This document shows positions 9,170-17,509 of a stretch of DNA of 37,546 nucleotides, one piece after another (within the stretch, counting starts at the first letter, position 1; the number at the start of each line of letters is the position of its first letter). The notes beneath the pieces are model-generated. The model saw only the letters and a program-made list of their open reading frames with translations. It did no database searches and was not told the DNA's origin. Source of the stretch: Candidatus Poribacteria bacterium. Its GTDB lineage: Bacteria > Poribacteria > WGA-4E > JAJRTO01. The translations under genes and the position numbers were made by a program. The DNA is taken from contig JAJRTO010000167.1 of NCBI GenBank assembly GCA_024278235.1, forward strand, positions 1 through 37,546, read 5' to 3'.

Positions 9170-10239
9170 AAGCAGAACATGCCCGCAGACAAAATTCCAG
9201 GAAAAGTTCTCCAACACTTCCGGGGGCAACACCGACATTGACGAAGAAGGATTATGAATCCGAACAGGATGTGCGCTGGTGTCCGGGTTGTGGTGACTAT
9301 TCGATACTCGCACAGACCCAACGTATGCTGCCGGAGTTCGGGCTTCCTCGCGAAAAGTTTGTGTTCATCTCAGGGATCGGCTGTTCGAGCCGGTTCCCAT
9401 ACTATATGAACACCTATGGTTTTCACACGATTCATGGCCGTGTGCCGACGATAGCCACAGGGATCAAGATCGCTCATCCCGAACTCTCCGTCTGGGTGAT
9501 AACGGGGGATGGCGATGCACTCTCGATTGGTGGAAACCACTTCATCCATCTGATGCGTCGCAATCTCGATATCAACGTGATTCTGTTCAATAACCGTATC
9601 TACGGTCTGACCAAGGGACAATACTCGCCGACCTCGGAGCAAGGAAAGATCACGAAATCATCGCCAATGGGTTCGATTGACCGCCCATTCAATCCCATCA
9701 ATCTGGCTCTGATTGCCGGAGCGACTTTCGTTGCGCGCTCTCTCGACCGGGATACCAAGCACCTGCAACGGATGATCAAAGCAGCCTTCGAGCATAAAGG
9801 GACTTCTCTCATCGAAGTCTATCAGAACTGCCATATCTTCAATAACGGTGCTTTTTTTCAGCAGACAGAGAGAAAGACCAAACCGGAGCACACGGTATTC
9901 CTGGAGGATGGGGAACCCTTGATCTTCGGAGAGAAGCGTGACAAAGGGATTCGACTGCATGGGTTCACGCCCGAGGTTGTTTCCCTTACCGACGGTGAAC
10001 ATAGTCCCGAGGATCTCATCGTCCACGATCCGTCGCGTGAAGATCCGACTCTGGCAACCATCCTCAGCCGTATCTCAGAATTCCCTGGACTGCCGCACCC
10101 AATAGGAATCTTCCGTAACATTGAACGTCCATGCTACGAGGATCTCCTGGAGCAGCAACTTCAGGAAGCCAAAACATGGAAAAATGCCGGAGATCTCGAA
10201 GCCTTGCTCAGTTCCGGCGACACATGGGTTGTTGAGTAA
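9166..10239 (+). CDS. korB: 2-oxoacid:ferredoxin oxidoreductase, beta subunit (KorB type)
   Basis: The beta subunit binds thiamine diphosphate and one [4Fe-4S] cluster. The cluster ligands can be seen as CPGC (C39, C42), GIGC (C73) and C222 in YQNCHIF. The thiamine diphosphate motif starts at GDGDA (115-119) and ends with the NN pair at 142-143 in FNNRIYGLTKGQYSPTS. At 357 residues it has the longer C-terminus of the KorB group. A GAGGAG ribosome site lies inside the end of korA and the genes overlap by four bases, so equal synthesis of the two subunits is expected. Confidence 0.92.
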   Translation: MKAEHARRQNSRKSSPTLPGATPTLTKKDYESEQDVRWCPGCGDYSILAQTQRMLPEFGLPREKFVFISGIGCSSRFPYYMNTYGFHTIHGRVPTIATGIKIAHPELSVWVITGDGDALSIGGNHFIHLMRRNLDINVILFNNRIYGLTKGQYSPTSEQGKITKSSPMGSIDRPFNPINLALIAGATFVARSLDRDTKHLQRMIKAAFEHKGTSLIEVYQNCHIFNNGAFFQQTERKTKPEHTVFLEDGEPLIFGEKRDKGIRLHGFTPEVVSLTDGEHSPEDLIVHDPSREDPTLATILSRISEFPGLPHPIGIFRNIERPCYEDLLEQQLQEAKTWKNAGDLEALLSSGDTWVVE

Positions 10240-10279
10240 ATGGCCATAGGCAGTATGATGTATTCGTGTGGAGGAAAAT

Positions 10280-11677
10280 ATGGCAGAGAACCGTTACCGA
10301 ATTGAAAAAGACTCGATGGGAGAGATGCGGGTTCCCCAGGATGCCTACTGGGGAGCACAGACACAGCGGGCCATTGAGAATTTTCCCGTGAGCGAGCTTC
10401 GTTTTCCCAGGGCTTTTATCCGCGCTCTGGGGATGATCAAAATGGCTGCCGCTCATGCCAATAGGCAACTGGGTGGTCTGGACGAGAAACGGACGGACGC
10501 CATTGTACAAGCCGCCAGAGAAGTGATGGAAGCGAAGCTGGACGACCAGTTCGTGCTGGATATCTTCCAGACAGGTTCAGGCACTTCCACGAACATGAAC
10601 GCAAATGAAGTGATCGCTAACAGAGCAAATGAGATACTCGGTGGCAGTATTGGCGACAAAAGCCCCGTCCATCCGAACGATCACGTGAACATGGGGCAGT
10701 CGAGCAACGATGTGATTCCCACCTGTATCCATATTGCGGCTCTGGAGGGCGTCGAGAAGAATCTACTGCCTGTGTTATGTGAGTTGGAGAAAGCTCTTCA
10801 GGAAAAGGCGGATCAATTCGATCCGATAGTAAAGATCGGACGTACCCATCTGCAAGATGCGACGCCGATACGACTTGGACAACAGTTCAGCGGCTATGCA
10901 AGTATGATTCGACATGGGGTCGGTCGTGTGGAACAGAGCCGAAAGCACCTGGCGGAGTTGGCGATTGGTGGAACTGCTGTCGGAACAGGTATCAACACAT
11001 CTCCCCAATTTGCAGGGCTGGTGGTAGATCAGCTCAACGAGATAACCGGACTCGGATTTGCAGAAGCGGAGAACCATTTTGAGGCACAGGGAGCCCGAGA
11101 TGCATCTGTCGAAGCGAGTGGGGCCCTGAAAACCGTTGCTGTGAGCTTGATGAAGATCGCCAACGACATCCGTTGGCTGGGCTCCGGCCCCCGCTGTGGT
11201 ATTGGAGAAATCTTATTGCCCGAAGTGCAACCTGGTTCCTCTATCATGCCAGGAAAGGTCAACCCTGTCATCGCTGAATCGGTGTGCCAGGTGGCTGCCC
11301 AGGTGATAGGAAACGATGCAGCGATCACCATCGGCGGCCTCTCCGGAAACTTTGAACTCAACGTCATGATGCCGGTGATCGCCCATAATCTGCTTCAATC
11401 GATGGATCTGCTCGCAAACGTCTCAAAGATCTTCATTGAGAAATGCATCCGTGGCATCCAGGCGGACGAAGAACGCTGCCAGCAGATGGTAGAGCAGAGC
11501 CTTGCGATGTGCACTTCCCTGAGTCCTCATATCGGCTACGATGCCGCAGCAGCAATCGCTAAGGAAGCCTATCAGAGCGGGAGAACCGTGAGGGAAGTTG
11601 CACTTGAGAAGCGGGTACTCCCGGAGGATGCACTCGAAAAGGTGTTGGATCCGTGGAAGATGACAGAGCCGGATTGA
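10280..11677 (+). CDS. fumC: Class II fumarate hydratase
   Basis: An oxygen-stable, iron-free fumarase interconverting fumarate and malate. The superfamily signature GSSIMPGKVNP is intact, as are the substrate-loop blocks SGTSTNMNANEVIANRA and GQSSNDVIPT. The ORF opens at a GTG (10268), but that GTG is part of the ribosome site GGAGGA for the ATG at 10280, giving 465 residues. It follows korB by 40 bases with no terminator, so it is probably co-transcribed as a TCA-cycle unit. It ends 14 bases from the convergent isomerase-like gene. Confidence 0.95.
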   Translation: MAENRYRIEKDSMGEMRVPQDAYWGAQTQRAIENFPVSELRFPRAFIRALGMIKMAAAHANRQLGGLDEKRTDAIVQAAREVMEAKLDDQFVLDIFQTGSGTSTNMNANEVIANRANEILGGSIGDKSPVHPNDHVNMGQSSNDVIPTCIHIAALEGVEKNLLPVLCELEKALQEKADQFDPIVKIGRTHLQDATPIRLGQQFSGYASMIRHGVGRVEQSRKHLAELAIGGTAVGTGINTSPQFAGLVVDQLNEITGLGFAEAENHFEAQGARDASVEASGALKTVAVSLMKIANDIRWLGSGPRCGIGEILLPEVQPGSSIMPGKVNPVIAESVCQVAAQVIGNDAAITIGGLSGNFELNVMMPVIAHNLLQSMDLLANVSKIFIEKCIRGIQADEERCQQMVEQSLAMCTSLSPHIGYDAAAAIAKEAYQSGRTVREVALEKRVLPEDALEKVLDPWKMTEPD

Positions 11678-11691
11678 ATGGAATCGATGCC

Positions 11692-12489
11692 CTACCGAGA
11701 ATACAGTTCATATCCCCTCAGCGTGGCCACTTCACGCGGCAGATGACTCTCATAGGGGTCATCCCAGTTGATCCACTCACCGCTGAGATAGCCATCATAC
11801 GAAATAGAGAGTAGCAGTTCAACGGCTCGTCGATGATCAACGAATCCCTCGCCGATGGGGACCAGCTTGCCTGTCTCTTTCGAAGCATCATGGACGTGCA
11901 GATGTCGGATCCACGGTTTGAGTATCTCAAAAGATTCCTCTATCGTCGCAAAACCCATCCGCACCGGATGCATGATGTCCCAATTAACAGCAATTGCAGG
12001 ATGATTGACCTGTTTCATTACTTCGGCGACATGTGCTGGATTACACCAATCGTCATGGGTTTCCATACAAACAGTAACATCCCGGTCCTGCGCATGCGTT
12101 GCGACCGTTTGGAATGACTCTGCAACGAGATCAATTGCCGCTTCACGGCTTAAGCCGTCGCCGAGCTTGCCGCCGAACACACGAATACGCGATGCACCGA
12201 CATCCGCAGCGAGATCCATCGCTTTCAGTGTGTCGTCAATATTCTGCTGGTTGGTGTCCGGATCGGCGTACCGGCAGGAGGTGGCGATACAGGCAAGGGC
12301 AATGCCACTCTCAGCCACTTGTTGTTTGATCGCGCGCCGGGTTACTGTACCAATATTCGTTTCAATGCCATGTCCATGCTTGCTGACAAGGCGTGGTTCA
12401 ATGCCATCGTACCCCGTGTTTTTGGCAAGTTCCAACACTTCGCTCAAACTCAATTGAGGACAAGAGAACGTCATAAACGAGTATTTCAT
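11692..12489 (-). CDS. Sugar phosphate isomerase/epimerase-like TIM-barrel protein
   Basis: A 265-residue protein of the xylose isomerase-like TIM barrel family (AP endonuclease family 2 fold). Supporting stretches are GYDGIEPR near the start, METHDDW in the middle, VNWDIMHP, IRHLHVHD and GEWINW near the end; the Glu, Asp and His residues in these blocks are the usual metal-binding positions. The substrate cannot be named from sequence. It lies 66 bases downstream of a Gfo/Idh dehydrogenase on the same strand, a common pairing for inositol or rare-sugar breakdown. Length is typical. Confidence 0.85.
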   Translation of the reverse strand: MKYSFMTFSCPQLSLSEVLELAKNTGYDGIEPRLVSKHGHGIETNIGTVTRRAIKQQVAESGIALACIATSCRYADPDTNQQNIDDTLKAMDLAADVGASRIRVFGGKLGDGLSREAAIDLVAESFQTVATHAQDRDVTVCMETHDDWCNPAHVAEVMKQVNHPAIAVNWDIMHPVRMGFATIEESFEILKPWIRHLHVHDASKETGKLVPIGEGFVDHRRAVELLLSISYDGYLSGEWINWDDPYESHLPREVATLRGYELYSR

Positions 12490-12555
12490 CTCTGACTCCT
12501 AAAGTGGGATAAATGATCATAACGGACCAGCAAACACCTCAAATGTGATGTCTGC

Positions 12556-13611
12556 TCACTTGATTTCCACCGCAGTTCCCTGCTCCGCTGAGGCATAGAT
12601 GGCATCGGTGATCTGCTGTACGACCAACGCCTGCTCCAGAGTGGTCCTGGGTGGACGGTTTTCTCGGATCGCAGCAGCAAAATCAGTCGTGGGACCTGCA
12701 TGGATGTCTGCCGAACTCTCCTCTCCCTCCCAAAGAGTTTTGGTGATCACACCGTCCTCAGTGGTTGTATCGTCATAGATAACAGCGTTCGATCTCGTAT
12801 CTGTCATCTTGAGTTTCAGAGCACCCTTTGTGCCGAGGATCTGCCAAACGTGATCATCCTTCATGGGCATGTATTCGCCACGTTCGATGCTCAGCATCGT
12901 TCCACCTTCACAGCGGATGAGCGCGGTGTAGTGGGTTTCCGCATCAGAGTCAGGCGCGATATGCGACTCAAACTGTGGTGGTATCGTCCACGTTTGAGCA
13001 AAAACAGTCTGAGGTTTGAGGGTCCATCCTGTGATTCCGAGCAGATAATCGAGATCGTAACACCCCCAGTTCACGAGGATGCCTCCGCCGTTCAAGTGTT
13101 TCTTCAGACGCCACTCAGGCCGAGGTGTATCAGGTTTTTTCCCTGCGGGTCCGATGGCTCGACAACGGACCACACGGAGATCCCCCAATGCCCCGCTTGC
13201 AATGAAATCGGTCACCAGGTCAGCGCCTTCAGGAAAGCGATAGCGTGAAGAACAACAGGCAGCCGTGAGATCCCCGCGAGCCTTGATCATGGTTCGGACT
13301 TCATCCGAGTTCATCGCGACAGGTTTTTCGGTAAGTACGTGTTTCCCTCTGGCAAAGGCTTCGAGTGCCAACTTGGTTCGGCCCACCGTTGGAAATGCCA
13401 GCACGATAGCCTCGATCTCCGGATCGTTGATGAGATCCATACCATCTTCGTAAACTCGCCTGGGCTGAAATGCCTCTGTAGCTCTGTGGCGATTCGCCTC
13501 AATCAGATCCGCAATGGCCACGACATCGATGAGCGGTGAAGCCGTTGCGGATTGCAAGTGCCTTGAACCAATCACCCCACATCCAATAACACCTAATCGA
13601 ACAGGTTCCAT
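12556..13611 (-). CDS. Gfo/Idh/MocA family NAD(P)-dependent oxidoreductase
   Basis: A two-domain dehydrogenase. The N-terminal Rossmann domain begins RLGVIGCGVIGSRH and contains the EKPVAMN motif with the conserved Lys-Pro; the C-terminal alpha/beta domain shows NWGCYDLDYLLGI, which contains the usual substrate-site Asp. The ORF opens at 13641, but the ATG at 13611 has a strong GAGGAG site seven bases upstream and places the Rossmann motif at the very N-terminus, giving 351 residues. Such enzymes act on sugars or inositols; the substrate here is unknown. The promoter at 13695-13723 should serve this gene and the isomerase-like gene below it. Confidence 0.88.
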   Translation of the reverse strand: MEPVRLGVIGCGVIGSRHLQSATASPLIDVVAIADLIEANRHRATEAFQPRRVYEDGMDLINDPEIEAIVLAFPTVGRTKLALEAFARGKHVLTEKPVAMNSDEVRTMIKARGDLTAACCSSRYRFPEGADLVTDFIASGALGDLRVVRCRAIGPAGKKPDTPRPEWRLKKHLNGGGILVNWGCYDLDYLLGITGWTLKPQTVFAQTWTIPPQFESHIAPDSDAETHYTALIRCEGGTMLSIERGEYMPMKDDHVWQILGTKGALKLKMTDTRSNAVIYDDTTTEDGVITKTLWEGEESSADIHAGPTTDFAAAIRENRPPRTTLEQALVVQQITDAIYASAEQGTAVEIK

Positions 13612-13694
13612 GAACAACTCCTCATGTTGATATAGACTCATGCTGCGTCAAGCGTCAGTAATGCCTCCTCGATTGCACGTTTCACTTTGCATTC

Positions 13695-13723
13695 ATTCTA
13701 GCAGTCGGATGAAGGGCCGTCAA
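13695..13723 (-). promoter_or_regulatory. Probable sigma-70 promoter of the Gfo/Idh-isomerase pair
   Basis: On the minus strand TTGACG (13718-13723), a 17-base spacer and TAGAAT (13695-13700) preceded by TGC, an extended -10. The two hexamers each match 5 of 6 consensus bases. The leader to the ATG at 13611 is about 77 bases. Confidence 0.6.
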
Positions 13724-13775
13724 CACAAAAAGGGCGTCTCGTCATCACGGGGTAGTGCATCCCTTGCGATTCTAC

Positions 13776-14450
13776 TCACGAAGAGGTTCGCTGAAAGTAA
13801 TGAAAAACGAGATTGATCGAGAATGCAATTGCCAGCAATACTATTCCCAACGCGAGTCCAAGAGCAAATTCTCCCTGTCCCGTTTCCAGGGCGATCGCTG
13901 TCGTGATATTCCGGGTATATCCTCTGATATTTCCTCCGAGCATCATTGAAATGCCGACTTCGGCGAAAACGCGACCGAAGCCAGCGATAATCGCCGCCAG
14001 CAACGCATATTTGCCCTGTGAGAAAACCATGAAAGCTGCTTGCCAGCGATTGGCACCCAGAGTCAGAGCAGTTCTTTCCACTCGCCTATCTACCGACTGG
14101 ATGGCCGACAATGAGAGTGCCCCGATGATGGGAATGATCAGGATTGTCTGCCCGATCACCATGGCCCACGGAGTATAAAGCAAACCTAGAGAGCCAAATG
14201 GCCCCTGATGGGAAAGGAGTCCGTACACGAACAATCCGACCACCACTGTGGGTACTGCCATCAGCGTGTTGAGAATCGTGATTGTGACCCGCTTGCCCCA
14301 GAAATCAGTGATGCTAATTCCAAAACCGAGGGGAATGCCAATCAGTGTTGCCAGCACAGTGGAAAGTACCGAAACCTTCACGGACACGAAGATGATCGCC
14401 AAGAGTTCTCGATCAAGCGTAATCAGCATTTCCACAGCTTGGGAAAACAT
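13776..14450 (-). CDS. tupB: Tungstate-type ABC transporter permease
   Basis: A 224-residue inner-membrane permease with about five to six hydrophobic segments. The cytoplasmic coupling loop is visible as RTALTLGANRWQAAFMVF, the EAA-like region that contacts the ATPase. Blocks such as LNTLMAVPTVVVGLFVYGLLS and GRVFAEVGISMMLGGNI are characteristic of the TupB/WtpB-like tungstate permeases. It starts 38 bases after tupA. No ATPase gene follows: the next gene downstream is the Gfo/Idh dehydrogenase, 164 bases away and with its own promoter. A molybdate or sulfate role is less likely given the partner. Confidence 0.88.
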   Translation of the reverse strand: MFSQAVEMLITLDRELLAIIFVSVKVSVLSTVLATLIGIPLGFGISITDFWGKRVTITILNTLMAVPTVVVGLFVYGLLSHQGPFGSLGLLYTPWAMVIGQTILIIPIIGALSLSAIQSVDRRVERTALTLGANRWQAAFMVFSQGKYALLAAIIAGFGRVFAEVGISMMLGGNIRGYTRNITTAIALETGQGEFALGLALGIVLLAIAFSINLVFHYFQRTSS

Positions 14451-14488
14451 CGAGGAGGGCCTCCATTGTTTTTCTGCTCAGCCCTGCC

Positions 14489-15328
14489 TCAATCCTGACC
14501 AGATTTATCTGTCGTATAGGCAGATGGATGGAACAGTGCTTTGCCCGACTTCCGGAAATCGCGGATGATCTGCTGTCCTTCCGGTGATGTAACCCAACCG
14601 ATCAGCGCCATGGCCTCCACATAGCGGACGTGTGGATGCTTTGCAGGATGAACCGCAATGATACCGTAGGGGTTCAGGAGACTCGGATCTCCTTCACAGA
14701 GAATCTCCAAACTGATCTTATCTTCCAGCGCGATATAAGTGCCTCGATCCGCAAGACAGTAGGCCCTCTTCTCATCCGCGATTAGGAGCGTTGCCCCCAT
14801 GCCCTGACCAACTTCAAGGTACCACTCGCCTCGGGGCTCGATAGCCGCAGCTTTCCACAACAACTTCTCCTTTTTATGTGTGCCCGATTCATCCCCTCGA
14901 GAGGCAAAAAGTGAACCTGTTTCCGCGATGCTTCGTAGTGCGACGATTGGACCATTACCCCGGATGCGAGCAGGATCCTCAGGAGGACCCACGATCACAA
15001 AATCGTTGTACATGACATCGCGTCGAGAGACGCCAAATCCTTCACGTACAAATCGATCTTCTGCCTCTCGTGCGTGTACCAAAATCACGTCCACATCCCC
15101 GTTTTCGCCCAGTTTGATAGCTTTCCCTGTACCAACAGCGATCACATCCACCGTAATATGGAAGCGATCCTCGAATGGTGGAAGCAACACATCGAGCAAT
15201 CCGGAATCCTGAGTGGAAGTTGTTGTGGCAAGTTTCAGACGTGTCGGTGATCGCTGCTGATCAGCGGTTCGACACGCCAGGATGGATAAGATAGTCATCA
15301 ACAGAAGCGTGTGAGTTGGTGGTTTCAT
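14489..15328 (-). CDS. tupA: Tungstate-binding lipoprotein of an ABC importer
   Basis: A 279-residue binding protein. The N-terminus is a lipoprotein signal with lipobox SILAC (Cys19), so it should be membrane-anchored. The oxyanion-binding signature TTTSTQDSGL (35-44) and the later GTHKKEKLLW are typical of TupA, which captures tungstate with high affinity. Tungsten would be used in enzymes such as aldehyde:ferredoxin oxidoreductases or formate dehydrogenases, none of which is in this window. The ATG is preceded by GGGAAGG, unusually close to the start. tupB follows; tupC is missing. Confidence 0.9.
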   Translation of the reverse strand: MKPPTHTLLLMTILSILACRTADQQRSPTRLKLATTTSTQDSGLLDVLLPPFEDRFHITVDVIAVGTGKAIKLGENGDVDVILVHAREAEDRFVREGFGVSRRDVMYNDFVIVGPPEDPARIRGNGPIVALRSIAETGSLFASRGDESGTHKKEKLLWKAAAIEPRGEWYLEVGQGMGATLLIADEKRAYCLADRGTYIALEDKISLEILCEGDPSLLNPYGIIAVHPAKHPHVRYVEAMALIGWVTSPEGQQIIRDFRKSGKALFHPSAYTTDKSGQD

Positions 15329-15412
15329 AGCCTTCCCAAACTGTCATTTATTTCTCCGACCTGCAAGCAACTCTCAAATAGCCAGAAGATAGCATATTCG
15401 TATCAATGTAGC

Positions 15413-15441
15413 ATTATATCTGCGGAAGATCAAGACCAAAA
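15413..15441 (-). promoter_or_regulatory. Possible promoter of tupAB
   Basis: A perfect TATAAT on the minus strand (15413-15418) with a weak TTTTGG 17 bases upstream (15436-15441). The leader to tupA would be about 78 bases. No molybdate/tungstate-responsive repressor site was recognised. Confidence 0.4.
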
Positions 15442-15477
15442 CCACGCTTATCGGAAGGCTAAACAGGAAACTGGGCT

Positions 15478-15777
15478 ATGACAACGGCTCAAGATAAGCA
15501 TCGAGTAGAAGCAATGAATCTCAAGTTCATACTGATCATCCGAATAGGGGGAAGAACCATCTGGCTTCCCCTCCCCATCCTACTCCCAATCGTACTCCTC
15601 CTGGAGATTCTCGCTATTTTCCCATTGATTTTCATCGCCATCTGGAGAAAAGAAGCGTTCTTCTGGAGGATAGCCTCCGGATTTTACATCTCCCGATTGT
15701 TGCTCGTCTTCATGCTCTATGGGGGGCAGTTTAAGATAGGCATCCGTGCAGATGACCGCACACTCCAGATATGCTGA
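15478..15777 (+). CDS. Small hydrophobic membrane protein of unknown function
   Basis: I do not recognise this 99-residue protein. After a short polar start it has a run of two likely membrane segments (about 34-56 and 66-82) with the motif RIGGRTIWLPLPI before the first, and a short polar tail. An AGGA element lies nine bases before the ATG; an internal ATG at 15514 would give 87 residues starting MNLKFIL. Hydrophobic composition and the possible ribosome site favour a real gene, but it stands alone, convergent with the sigma-54 activator and divergent from tupA. Confidence 0.5.
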   Translation: MTTAQDKHRVEAMNLKFILIIRIGGRTIWLPLPILLPIVLLLEILAIFPLIFIAIWRKEAFFWRIASGFYISRLLLVFMLYGGQFKIGIRADDRTLQIC

Positions 15778-15855
15778 AGTCGGAAGAACCTGAAAGGTTT
15801 GACAATGATGATAGCAGTTCTGAGGTGTTCATCTGCGTGCAAAAGCAGTCGCAGA

Positions 15856-17424
15856 TCACATGTCGATGGCGAGTTCTTTGATCAGGCGTGAGAGATAAGT
15901 GCGCTGGATTTGCAGGATTCTAGCCGCCTGAGATCGGTTGCCATCGGTCGTCTGAAGAATCCTGGTGATATATTTGCGTTTGAATTCGCGCTGTGCCATC
16001 TCTAGCGATTCAGGGTGACCCGGCGCAGTAATATCTTCCTGAACATGGAGGCTGATCGGTAGGTCATCCGGTCGAATCCATTCACTTTTTGCCAGTACAG
16101 CGGCATATTCCACAGCGTTCTCTAGTTCACGCACGTTTCCCGGCCAATTGTGGTTCTCTAACAGATGGATCGCTTCGGGAGTAAACCCCTGGAGTTTGGG
16201 ATTCACTTCAGCACGATACTTCTGAAAGAAGTGATCTGCAAGGACGGGGATGTCGCCCTGACGTTCTCTGAGAGGCGGTAAAAAAATAGAGATGACGTTG
16301 AGGCGGTAATACAGATCCTCTCGGAATTTACCTTCTTTGATGAGTTCTTCGAGATCCTGATGGGTTGCGGTAATCACGCGCACGTCACTCTGGATCGGGG
16401 ATGTTCCGCCAACCCGTTCAAAGCGATGCTCCTGTAGAACCCGCAGTAGTTTCACCTGTAACGAATACGGCATGTCGCCAATCTCATCAAGGAAAATCGT
16501 GCCGCCATTCGCCAGTTCGAAGCGTCCTTCCCTGGCACGCACCGCGCCTGTAAACGCGCCTTTTTCATGCCCGAAAAGCTCACTTTCAAGCAGCGTGTCC
16601 GGCAGTGCAGCACAGTTCACGGGAATAAAAGGACCTTTTGCACGCCTGCTTGAGCGATGAATTGCCTGGGCGACGAGTTCTTTCCCCGTACCACTTTCTC
16701 CGCGAAGTAGGATTGTTGAATTCGTCACTGCAACCCGTAGAGCGATTTCCTTCAACTCCTGCATCTTTGCACTATCACCGATGATGTCGTCAAAATCAAA
16801 AGTACAGTAACCAAGCTCCCGACGGAGGGCATGATTTTCGCTCTGACTGGTTTCATAGAGGCGTGCATTTTCGATGGCAATGCCGGTCATGTTCGCACAT
16901 AACACCAGTTGGAACACATCTTTTTCAGCGAAGGTGGAGCCATCGCGCTTATTGATCACTTGAATTGCACCAATAATACGGTTATGTGAACGCATGGGGA
17001 CACAAAGGATCGAGCGCCCCTCATAATCAACCATTTCAGCAACTTCGCGGGCATGTTGTGGCTCAATCGTTGCGTCGGAGGTAAGGAAAGGGATACCCTC
17101 TTTGACGACCCAACCCACGATGCCCTGGCCAACTCGCATCCGTATTTTCTTTATCTCCTCGCTCTTTGCACCTGTAGCACTCGCAACGTGTAACGTCTGT
17201 TCAGATTCATCGAGCAACCAGATGGAACTGGCATTCGCAAGAACCACTTCAGAAAGGATCTCAAGGGTATGGTCCAATACCTTCGAAAATTCAAGGGTTG
17301 AATTGAGTGTCTGACTGATATCCAGCAGGGTCAGAAGTTCCTCTTGAGTAAAACTGGGAAGTTCCGCTCCAGCGAGCAGATTGGGGAAATCGTGAACAAT
17401 GGAATTAGCACCTGCAACGGTCAT
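15856..17424 (-). CDS. Sigma-54-dependent transcriptional activator with GAF sensor domain
   Basis: A 522-residue enhancer-binding protein. The N-terminal GAF domain (about 40-190) is a small-molecule sensing fold. The central AAA+ domain carries Walker A GESGTGKE (242-249), the sigma-54 contact loop GAFTGA (289-294) and Walker B GGTIFLDEIGD (307-316), all intact, so it should be able to remodel sigma-54 polymerase. The C-terminal Fis-type helix-turn-helix is seen in NRSQAARILQIQRTYLSRLI. There is no receiver domain, so it is not a classical two-component regulator. It sits downstream of two binding-protein genes on the same strand but has its own promoter overlapping the end of the nearer one. 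Its targets are unknown. Confidence 0.94.
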   Translation of the reverse strand: MTVAGANSIVHDFPNLLAGAELPSFTQEELLTLLDISQTLNSTLEFSKVLDHTLEILSEVVLANASSIWLLDESEQTLHVASATGAKSEEIKKIRMRVGQGIVGWVVKEGIPFLTSDATIEPQHAREVAEMVDYEGRSILCVPMRSHNRIIGAIQVINKRDGSTFAEKDVFQLVLCANMTGIAIENARLYETSQSENHALRRELGYCTFDFDDIIGDSAKMQELKEIALRVAVTNSTILLRGESGTGKELVAQAIHRSSRRAKGPFIPVNCAALPDTLLESELFGHEKGAFTGAVRAREGRFELANGGTIFLDEIGDMPYSLQVKLLRVLQEHRFERVGGTSPIQSDVRVITATHQDLEELIKEGKFREDLYYRLNVISIFLPPLRERQGDIPVLADHFFQKYRAEVNPKLQGFTPEAIHLLENHNWPGNVRELENAVEYAAVLAKSEWIRPDDLPISLHVQEDITAPGHPESLEMAQREFKRKYITRILQTTDGNRSQAARILQIQRTYLSRLIKELAIDM

Positions 17425-17480
17425 TGTTTACAACCTTTGAGGGAGAATCCTGGACTAGGCAATAGATTACCAATGTCATA

Positions 17481-17509
17481 ATGATAACAAAGGTGACCCG
17501 AAAAGTCAA
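17481..17509 (-). promoter_or_regulatory. Probable sigma-70 promoter of the sigma-54 activator gene
   Basis: Minus strand TTGACT (17504-17509), 17-base spacer, TATCAT (17481-17486); both hexamers match 5 of 6. The -35 overlaps the last codons of the upstream binding-protein gene. The leader to the ATG at 17424 is about 50 bases. Confidence 0.6.
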
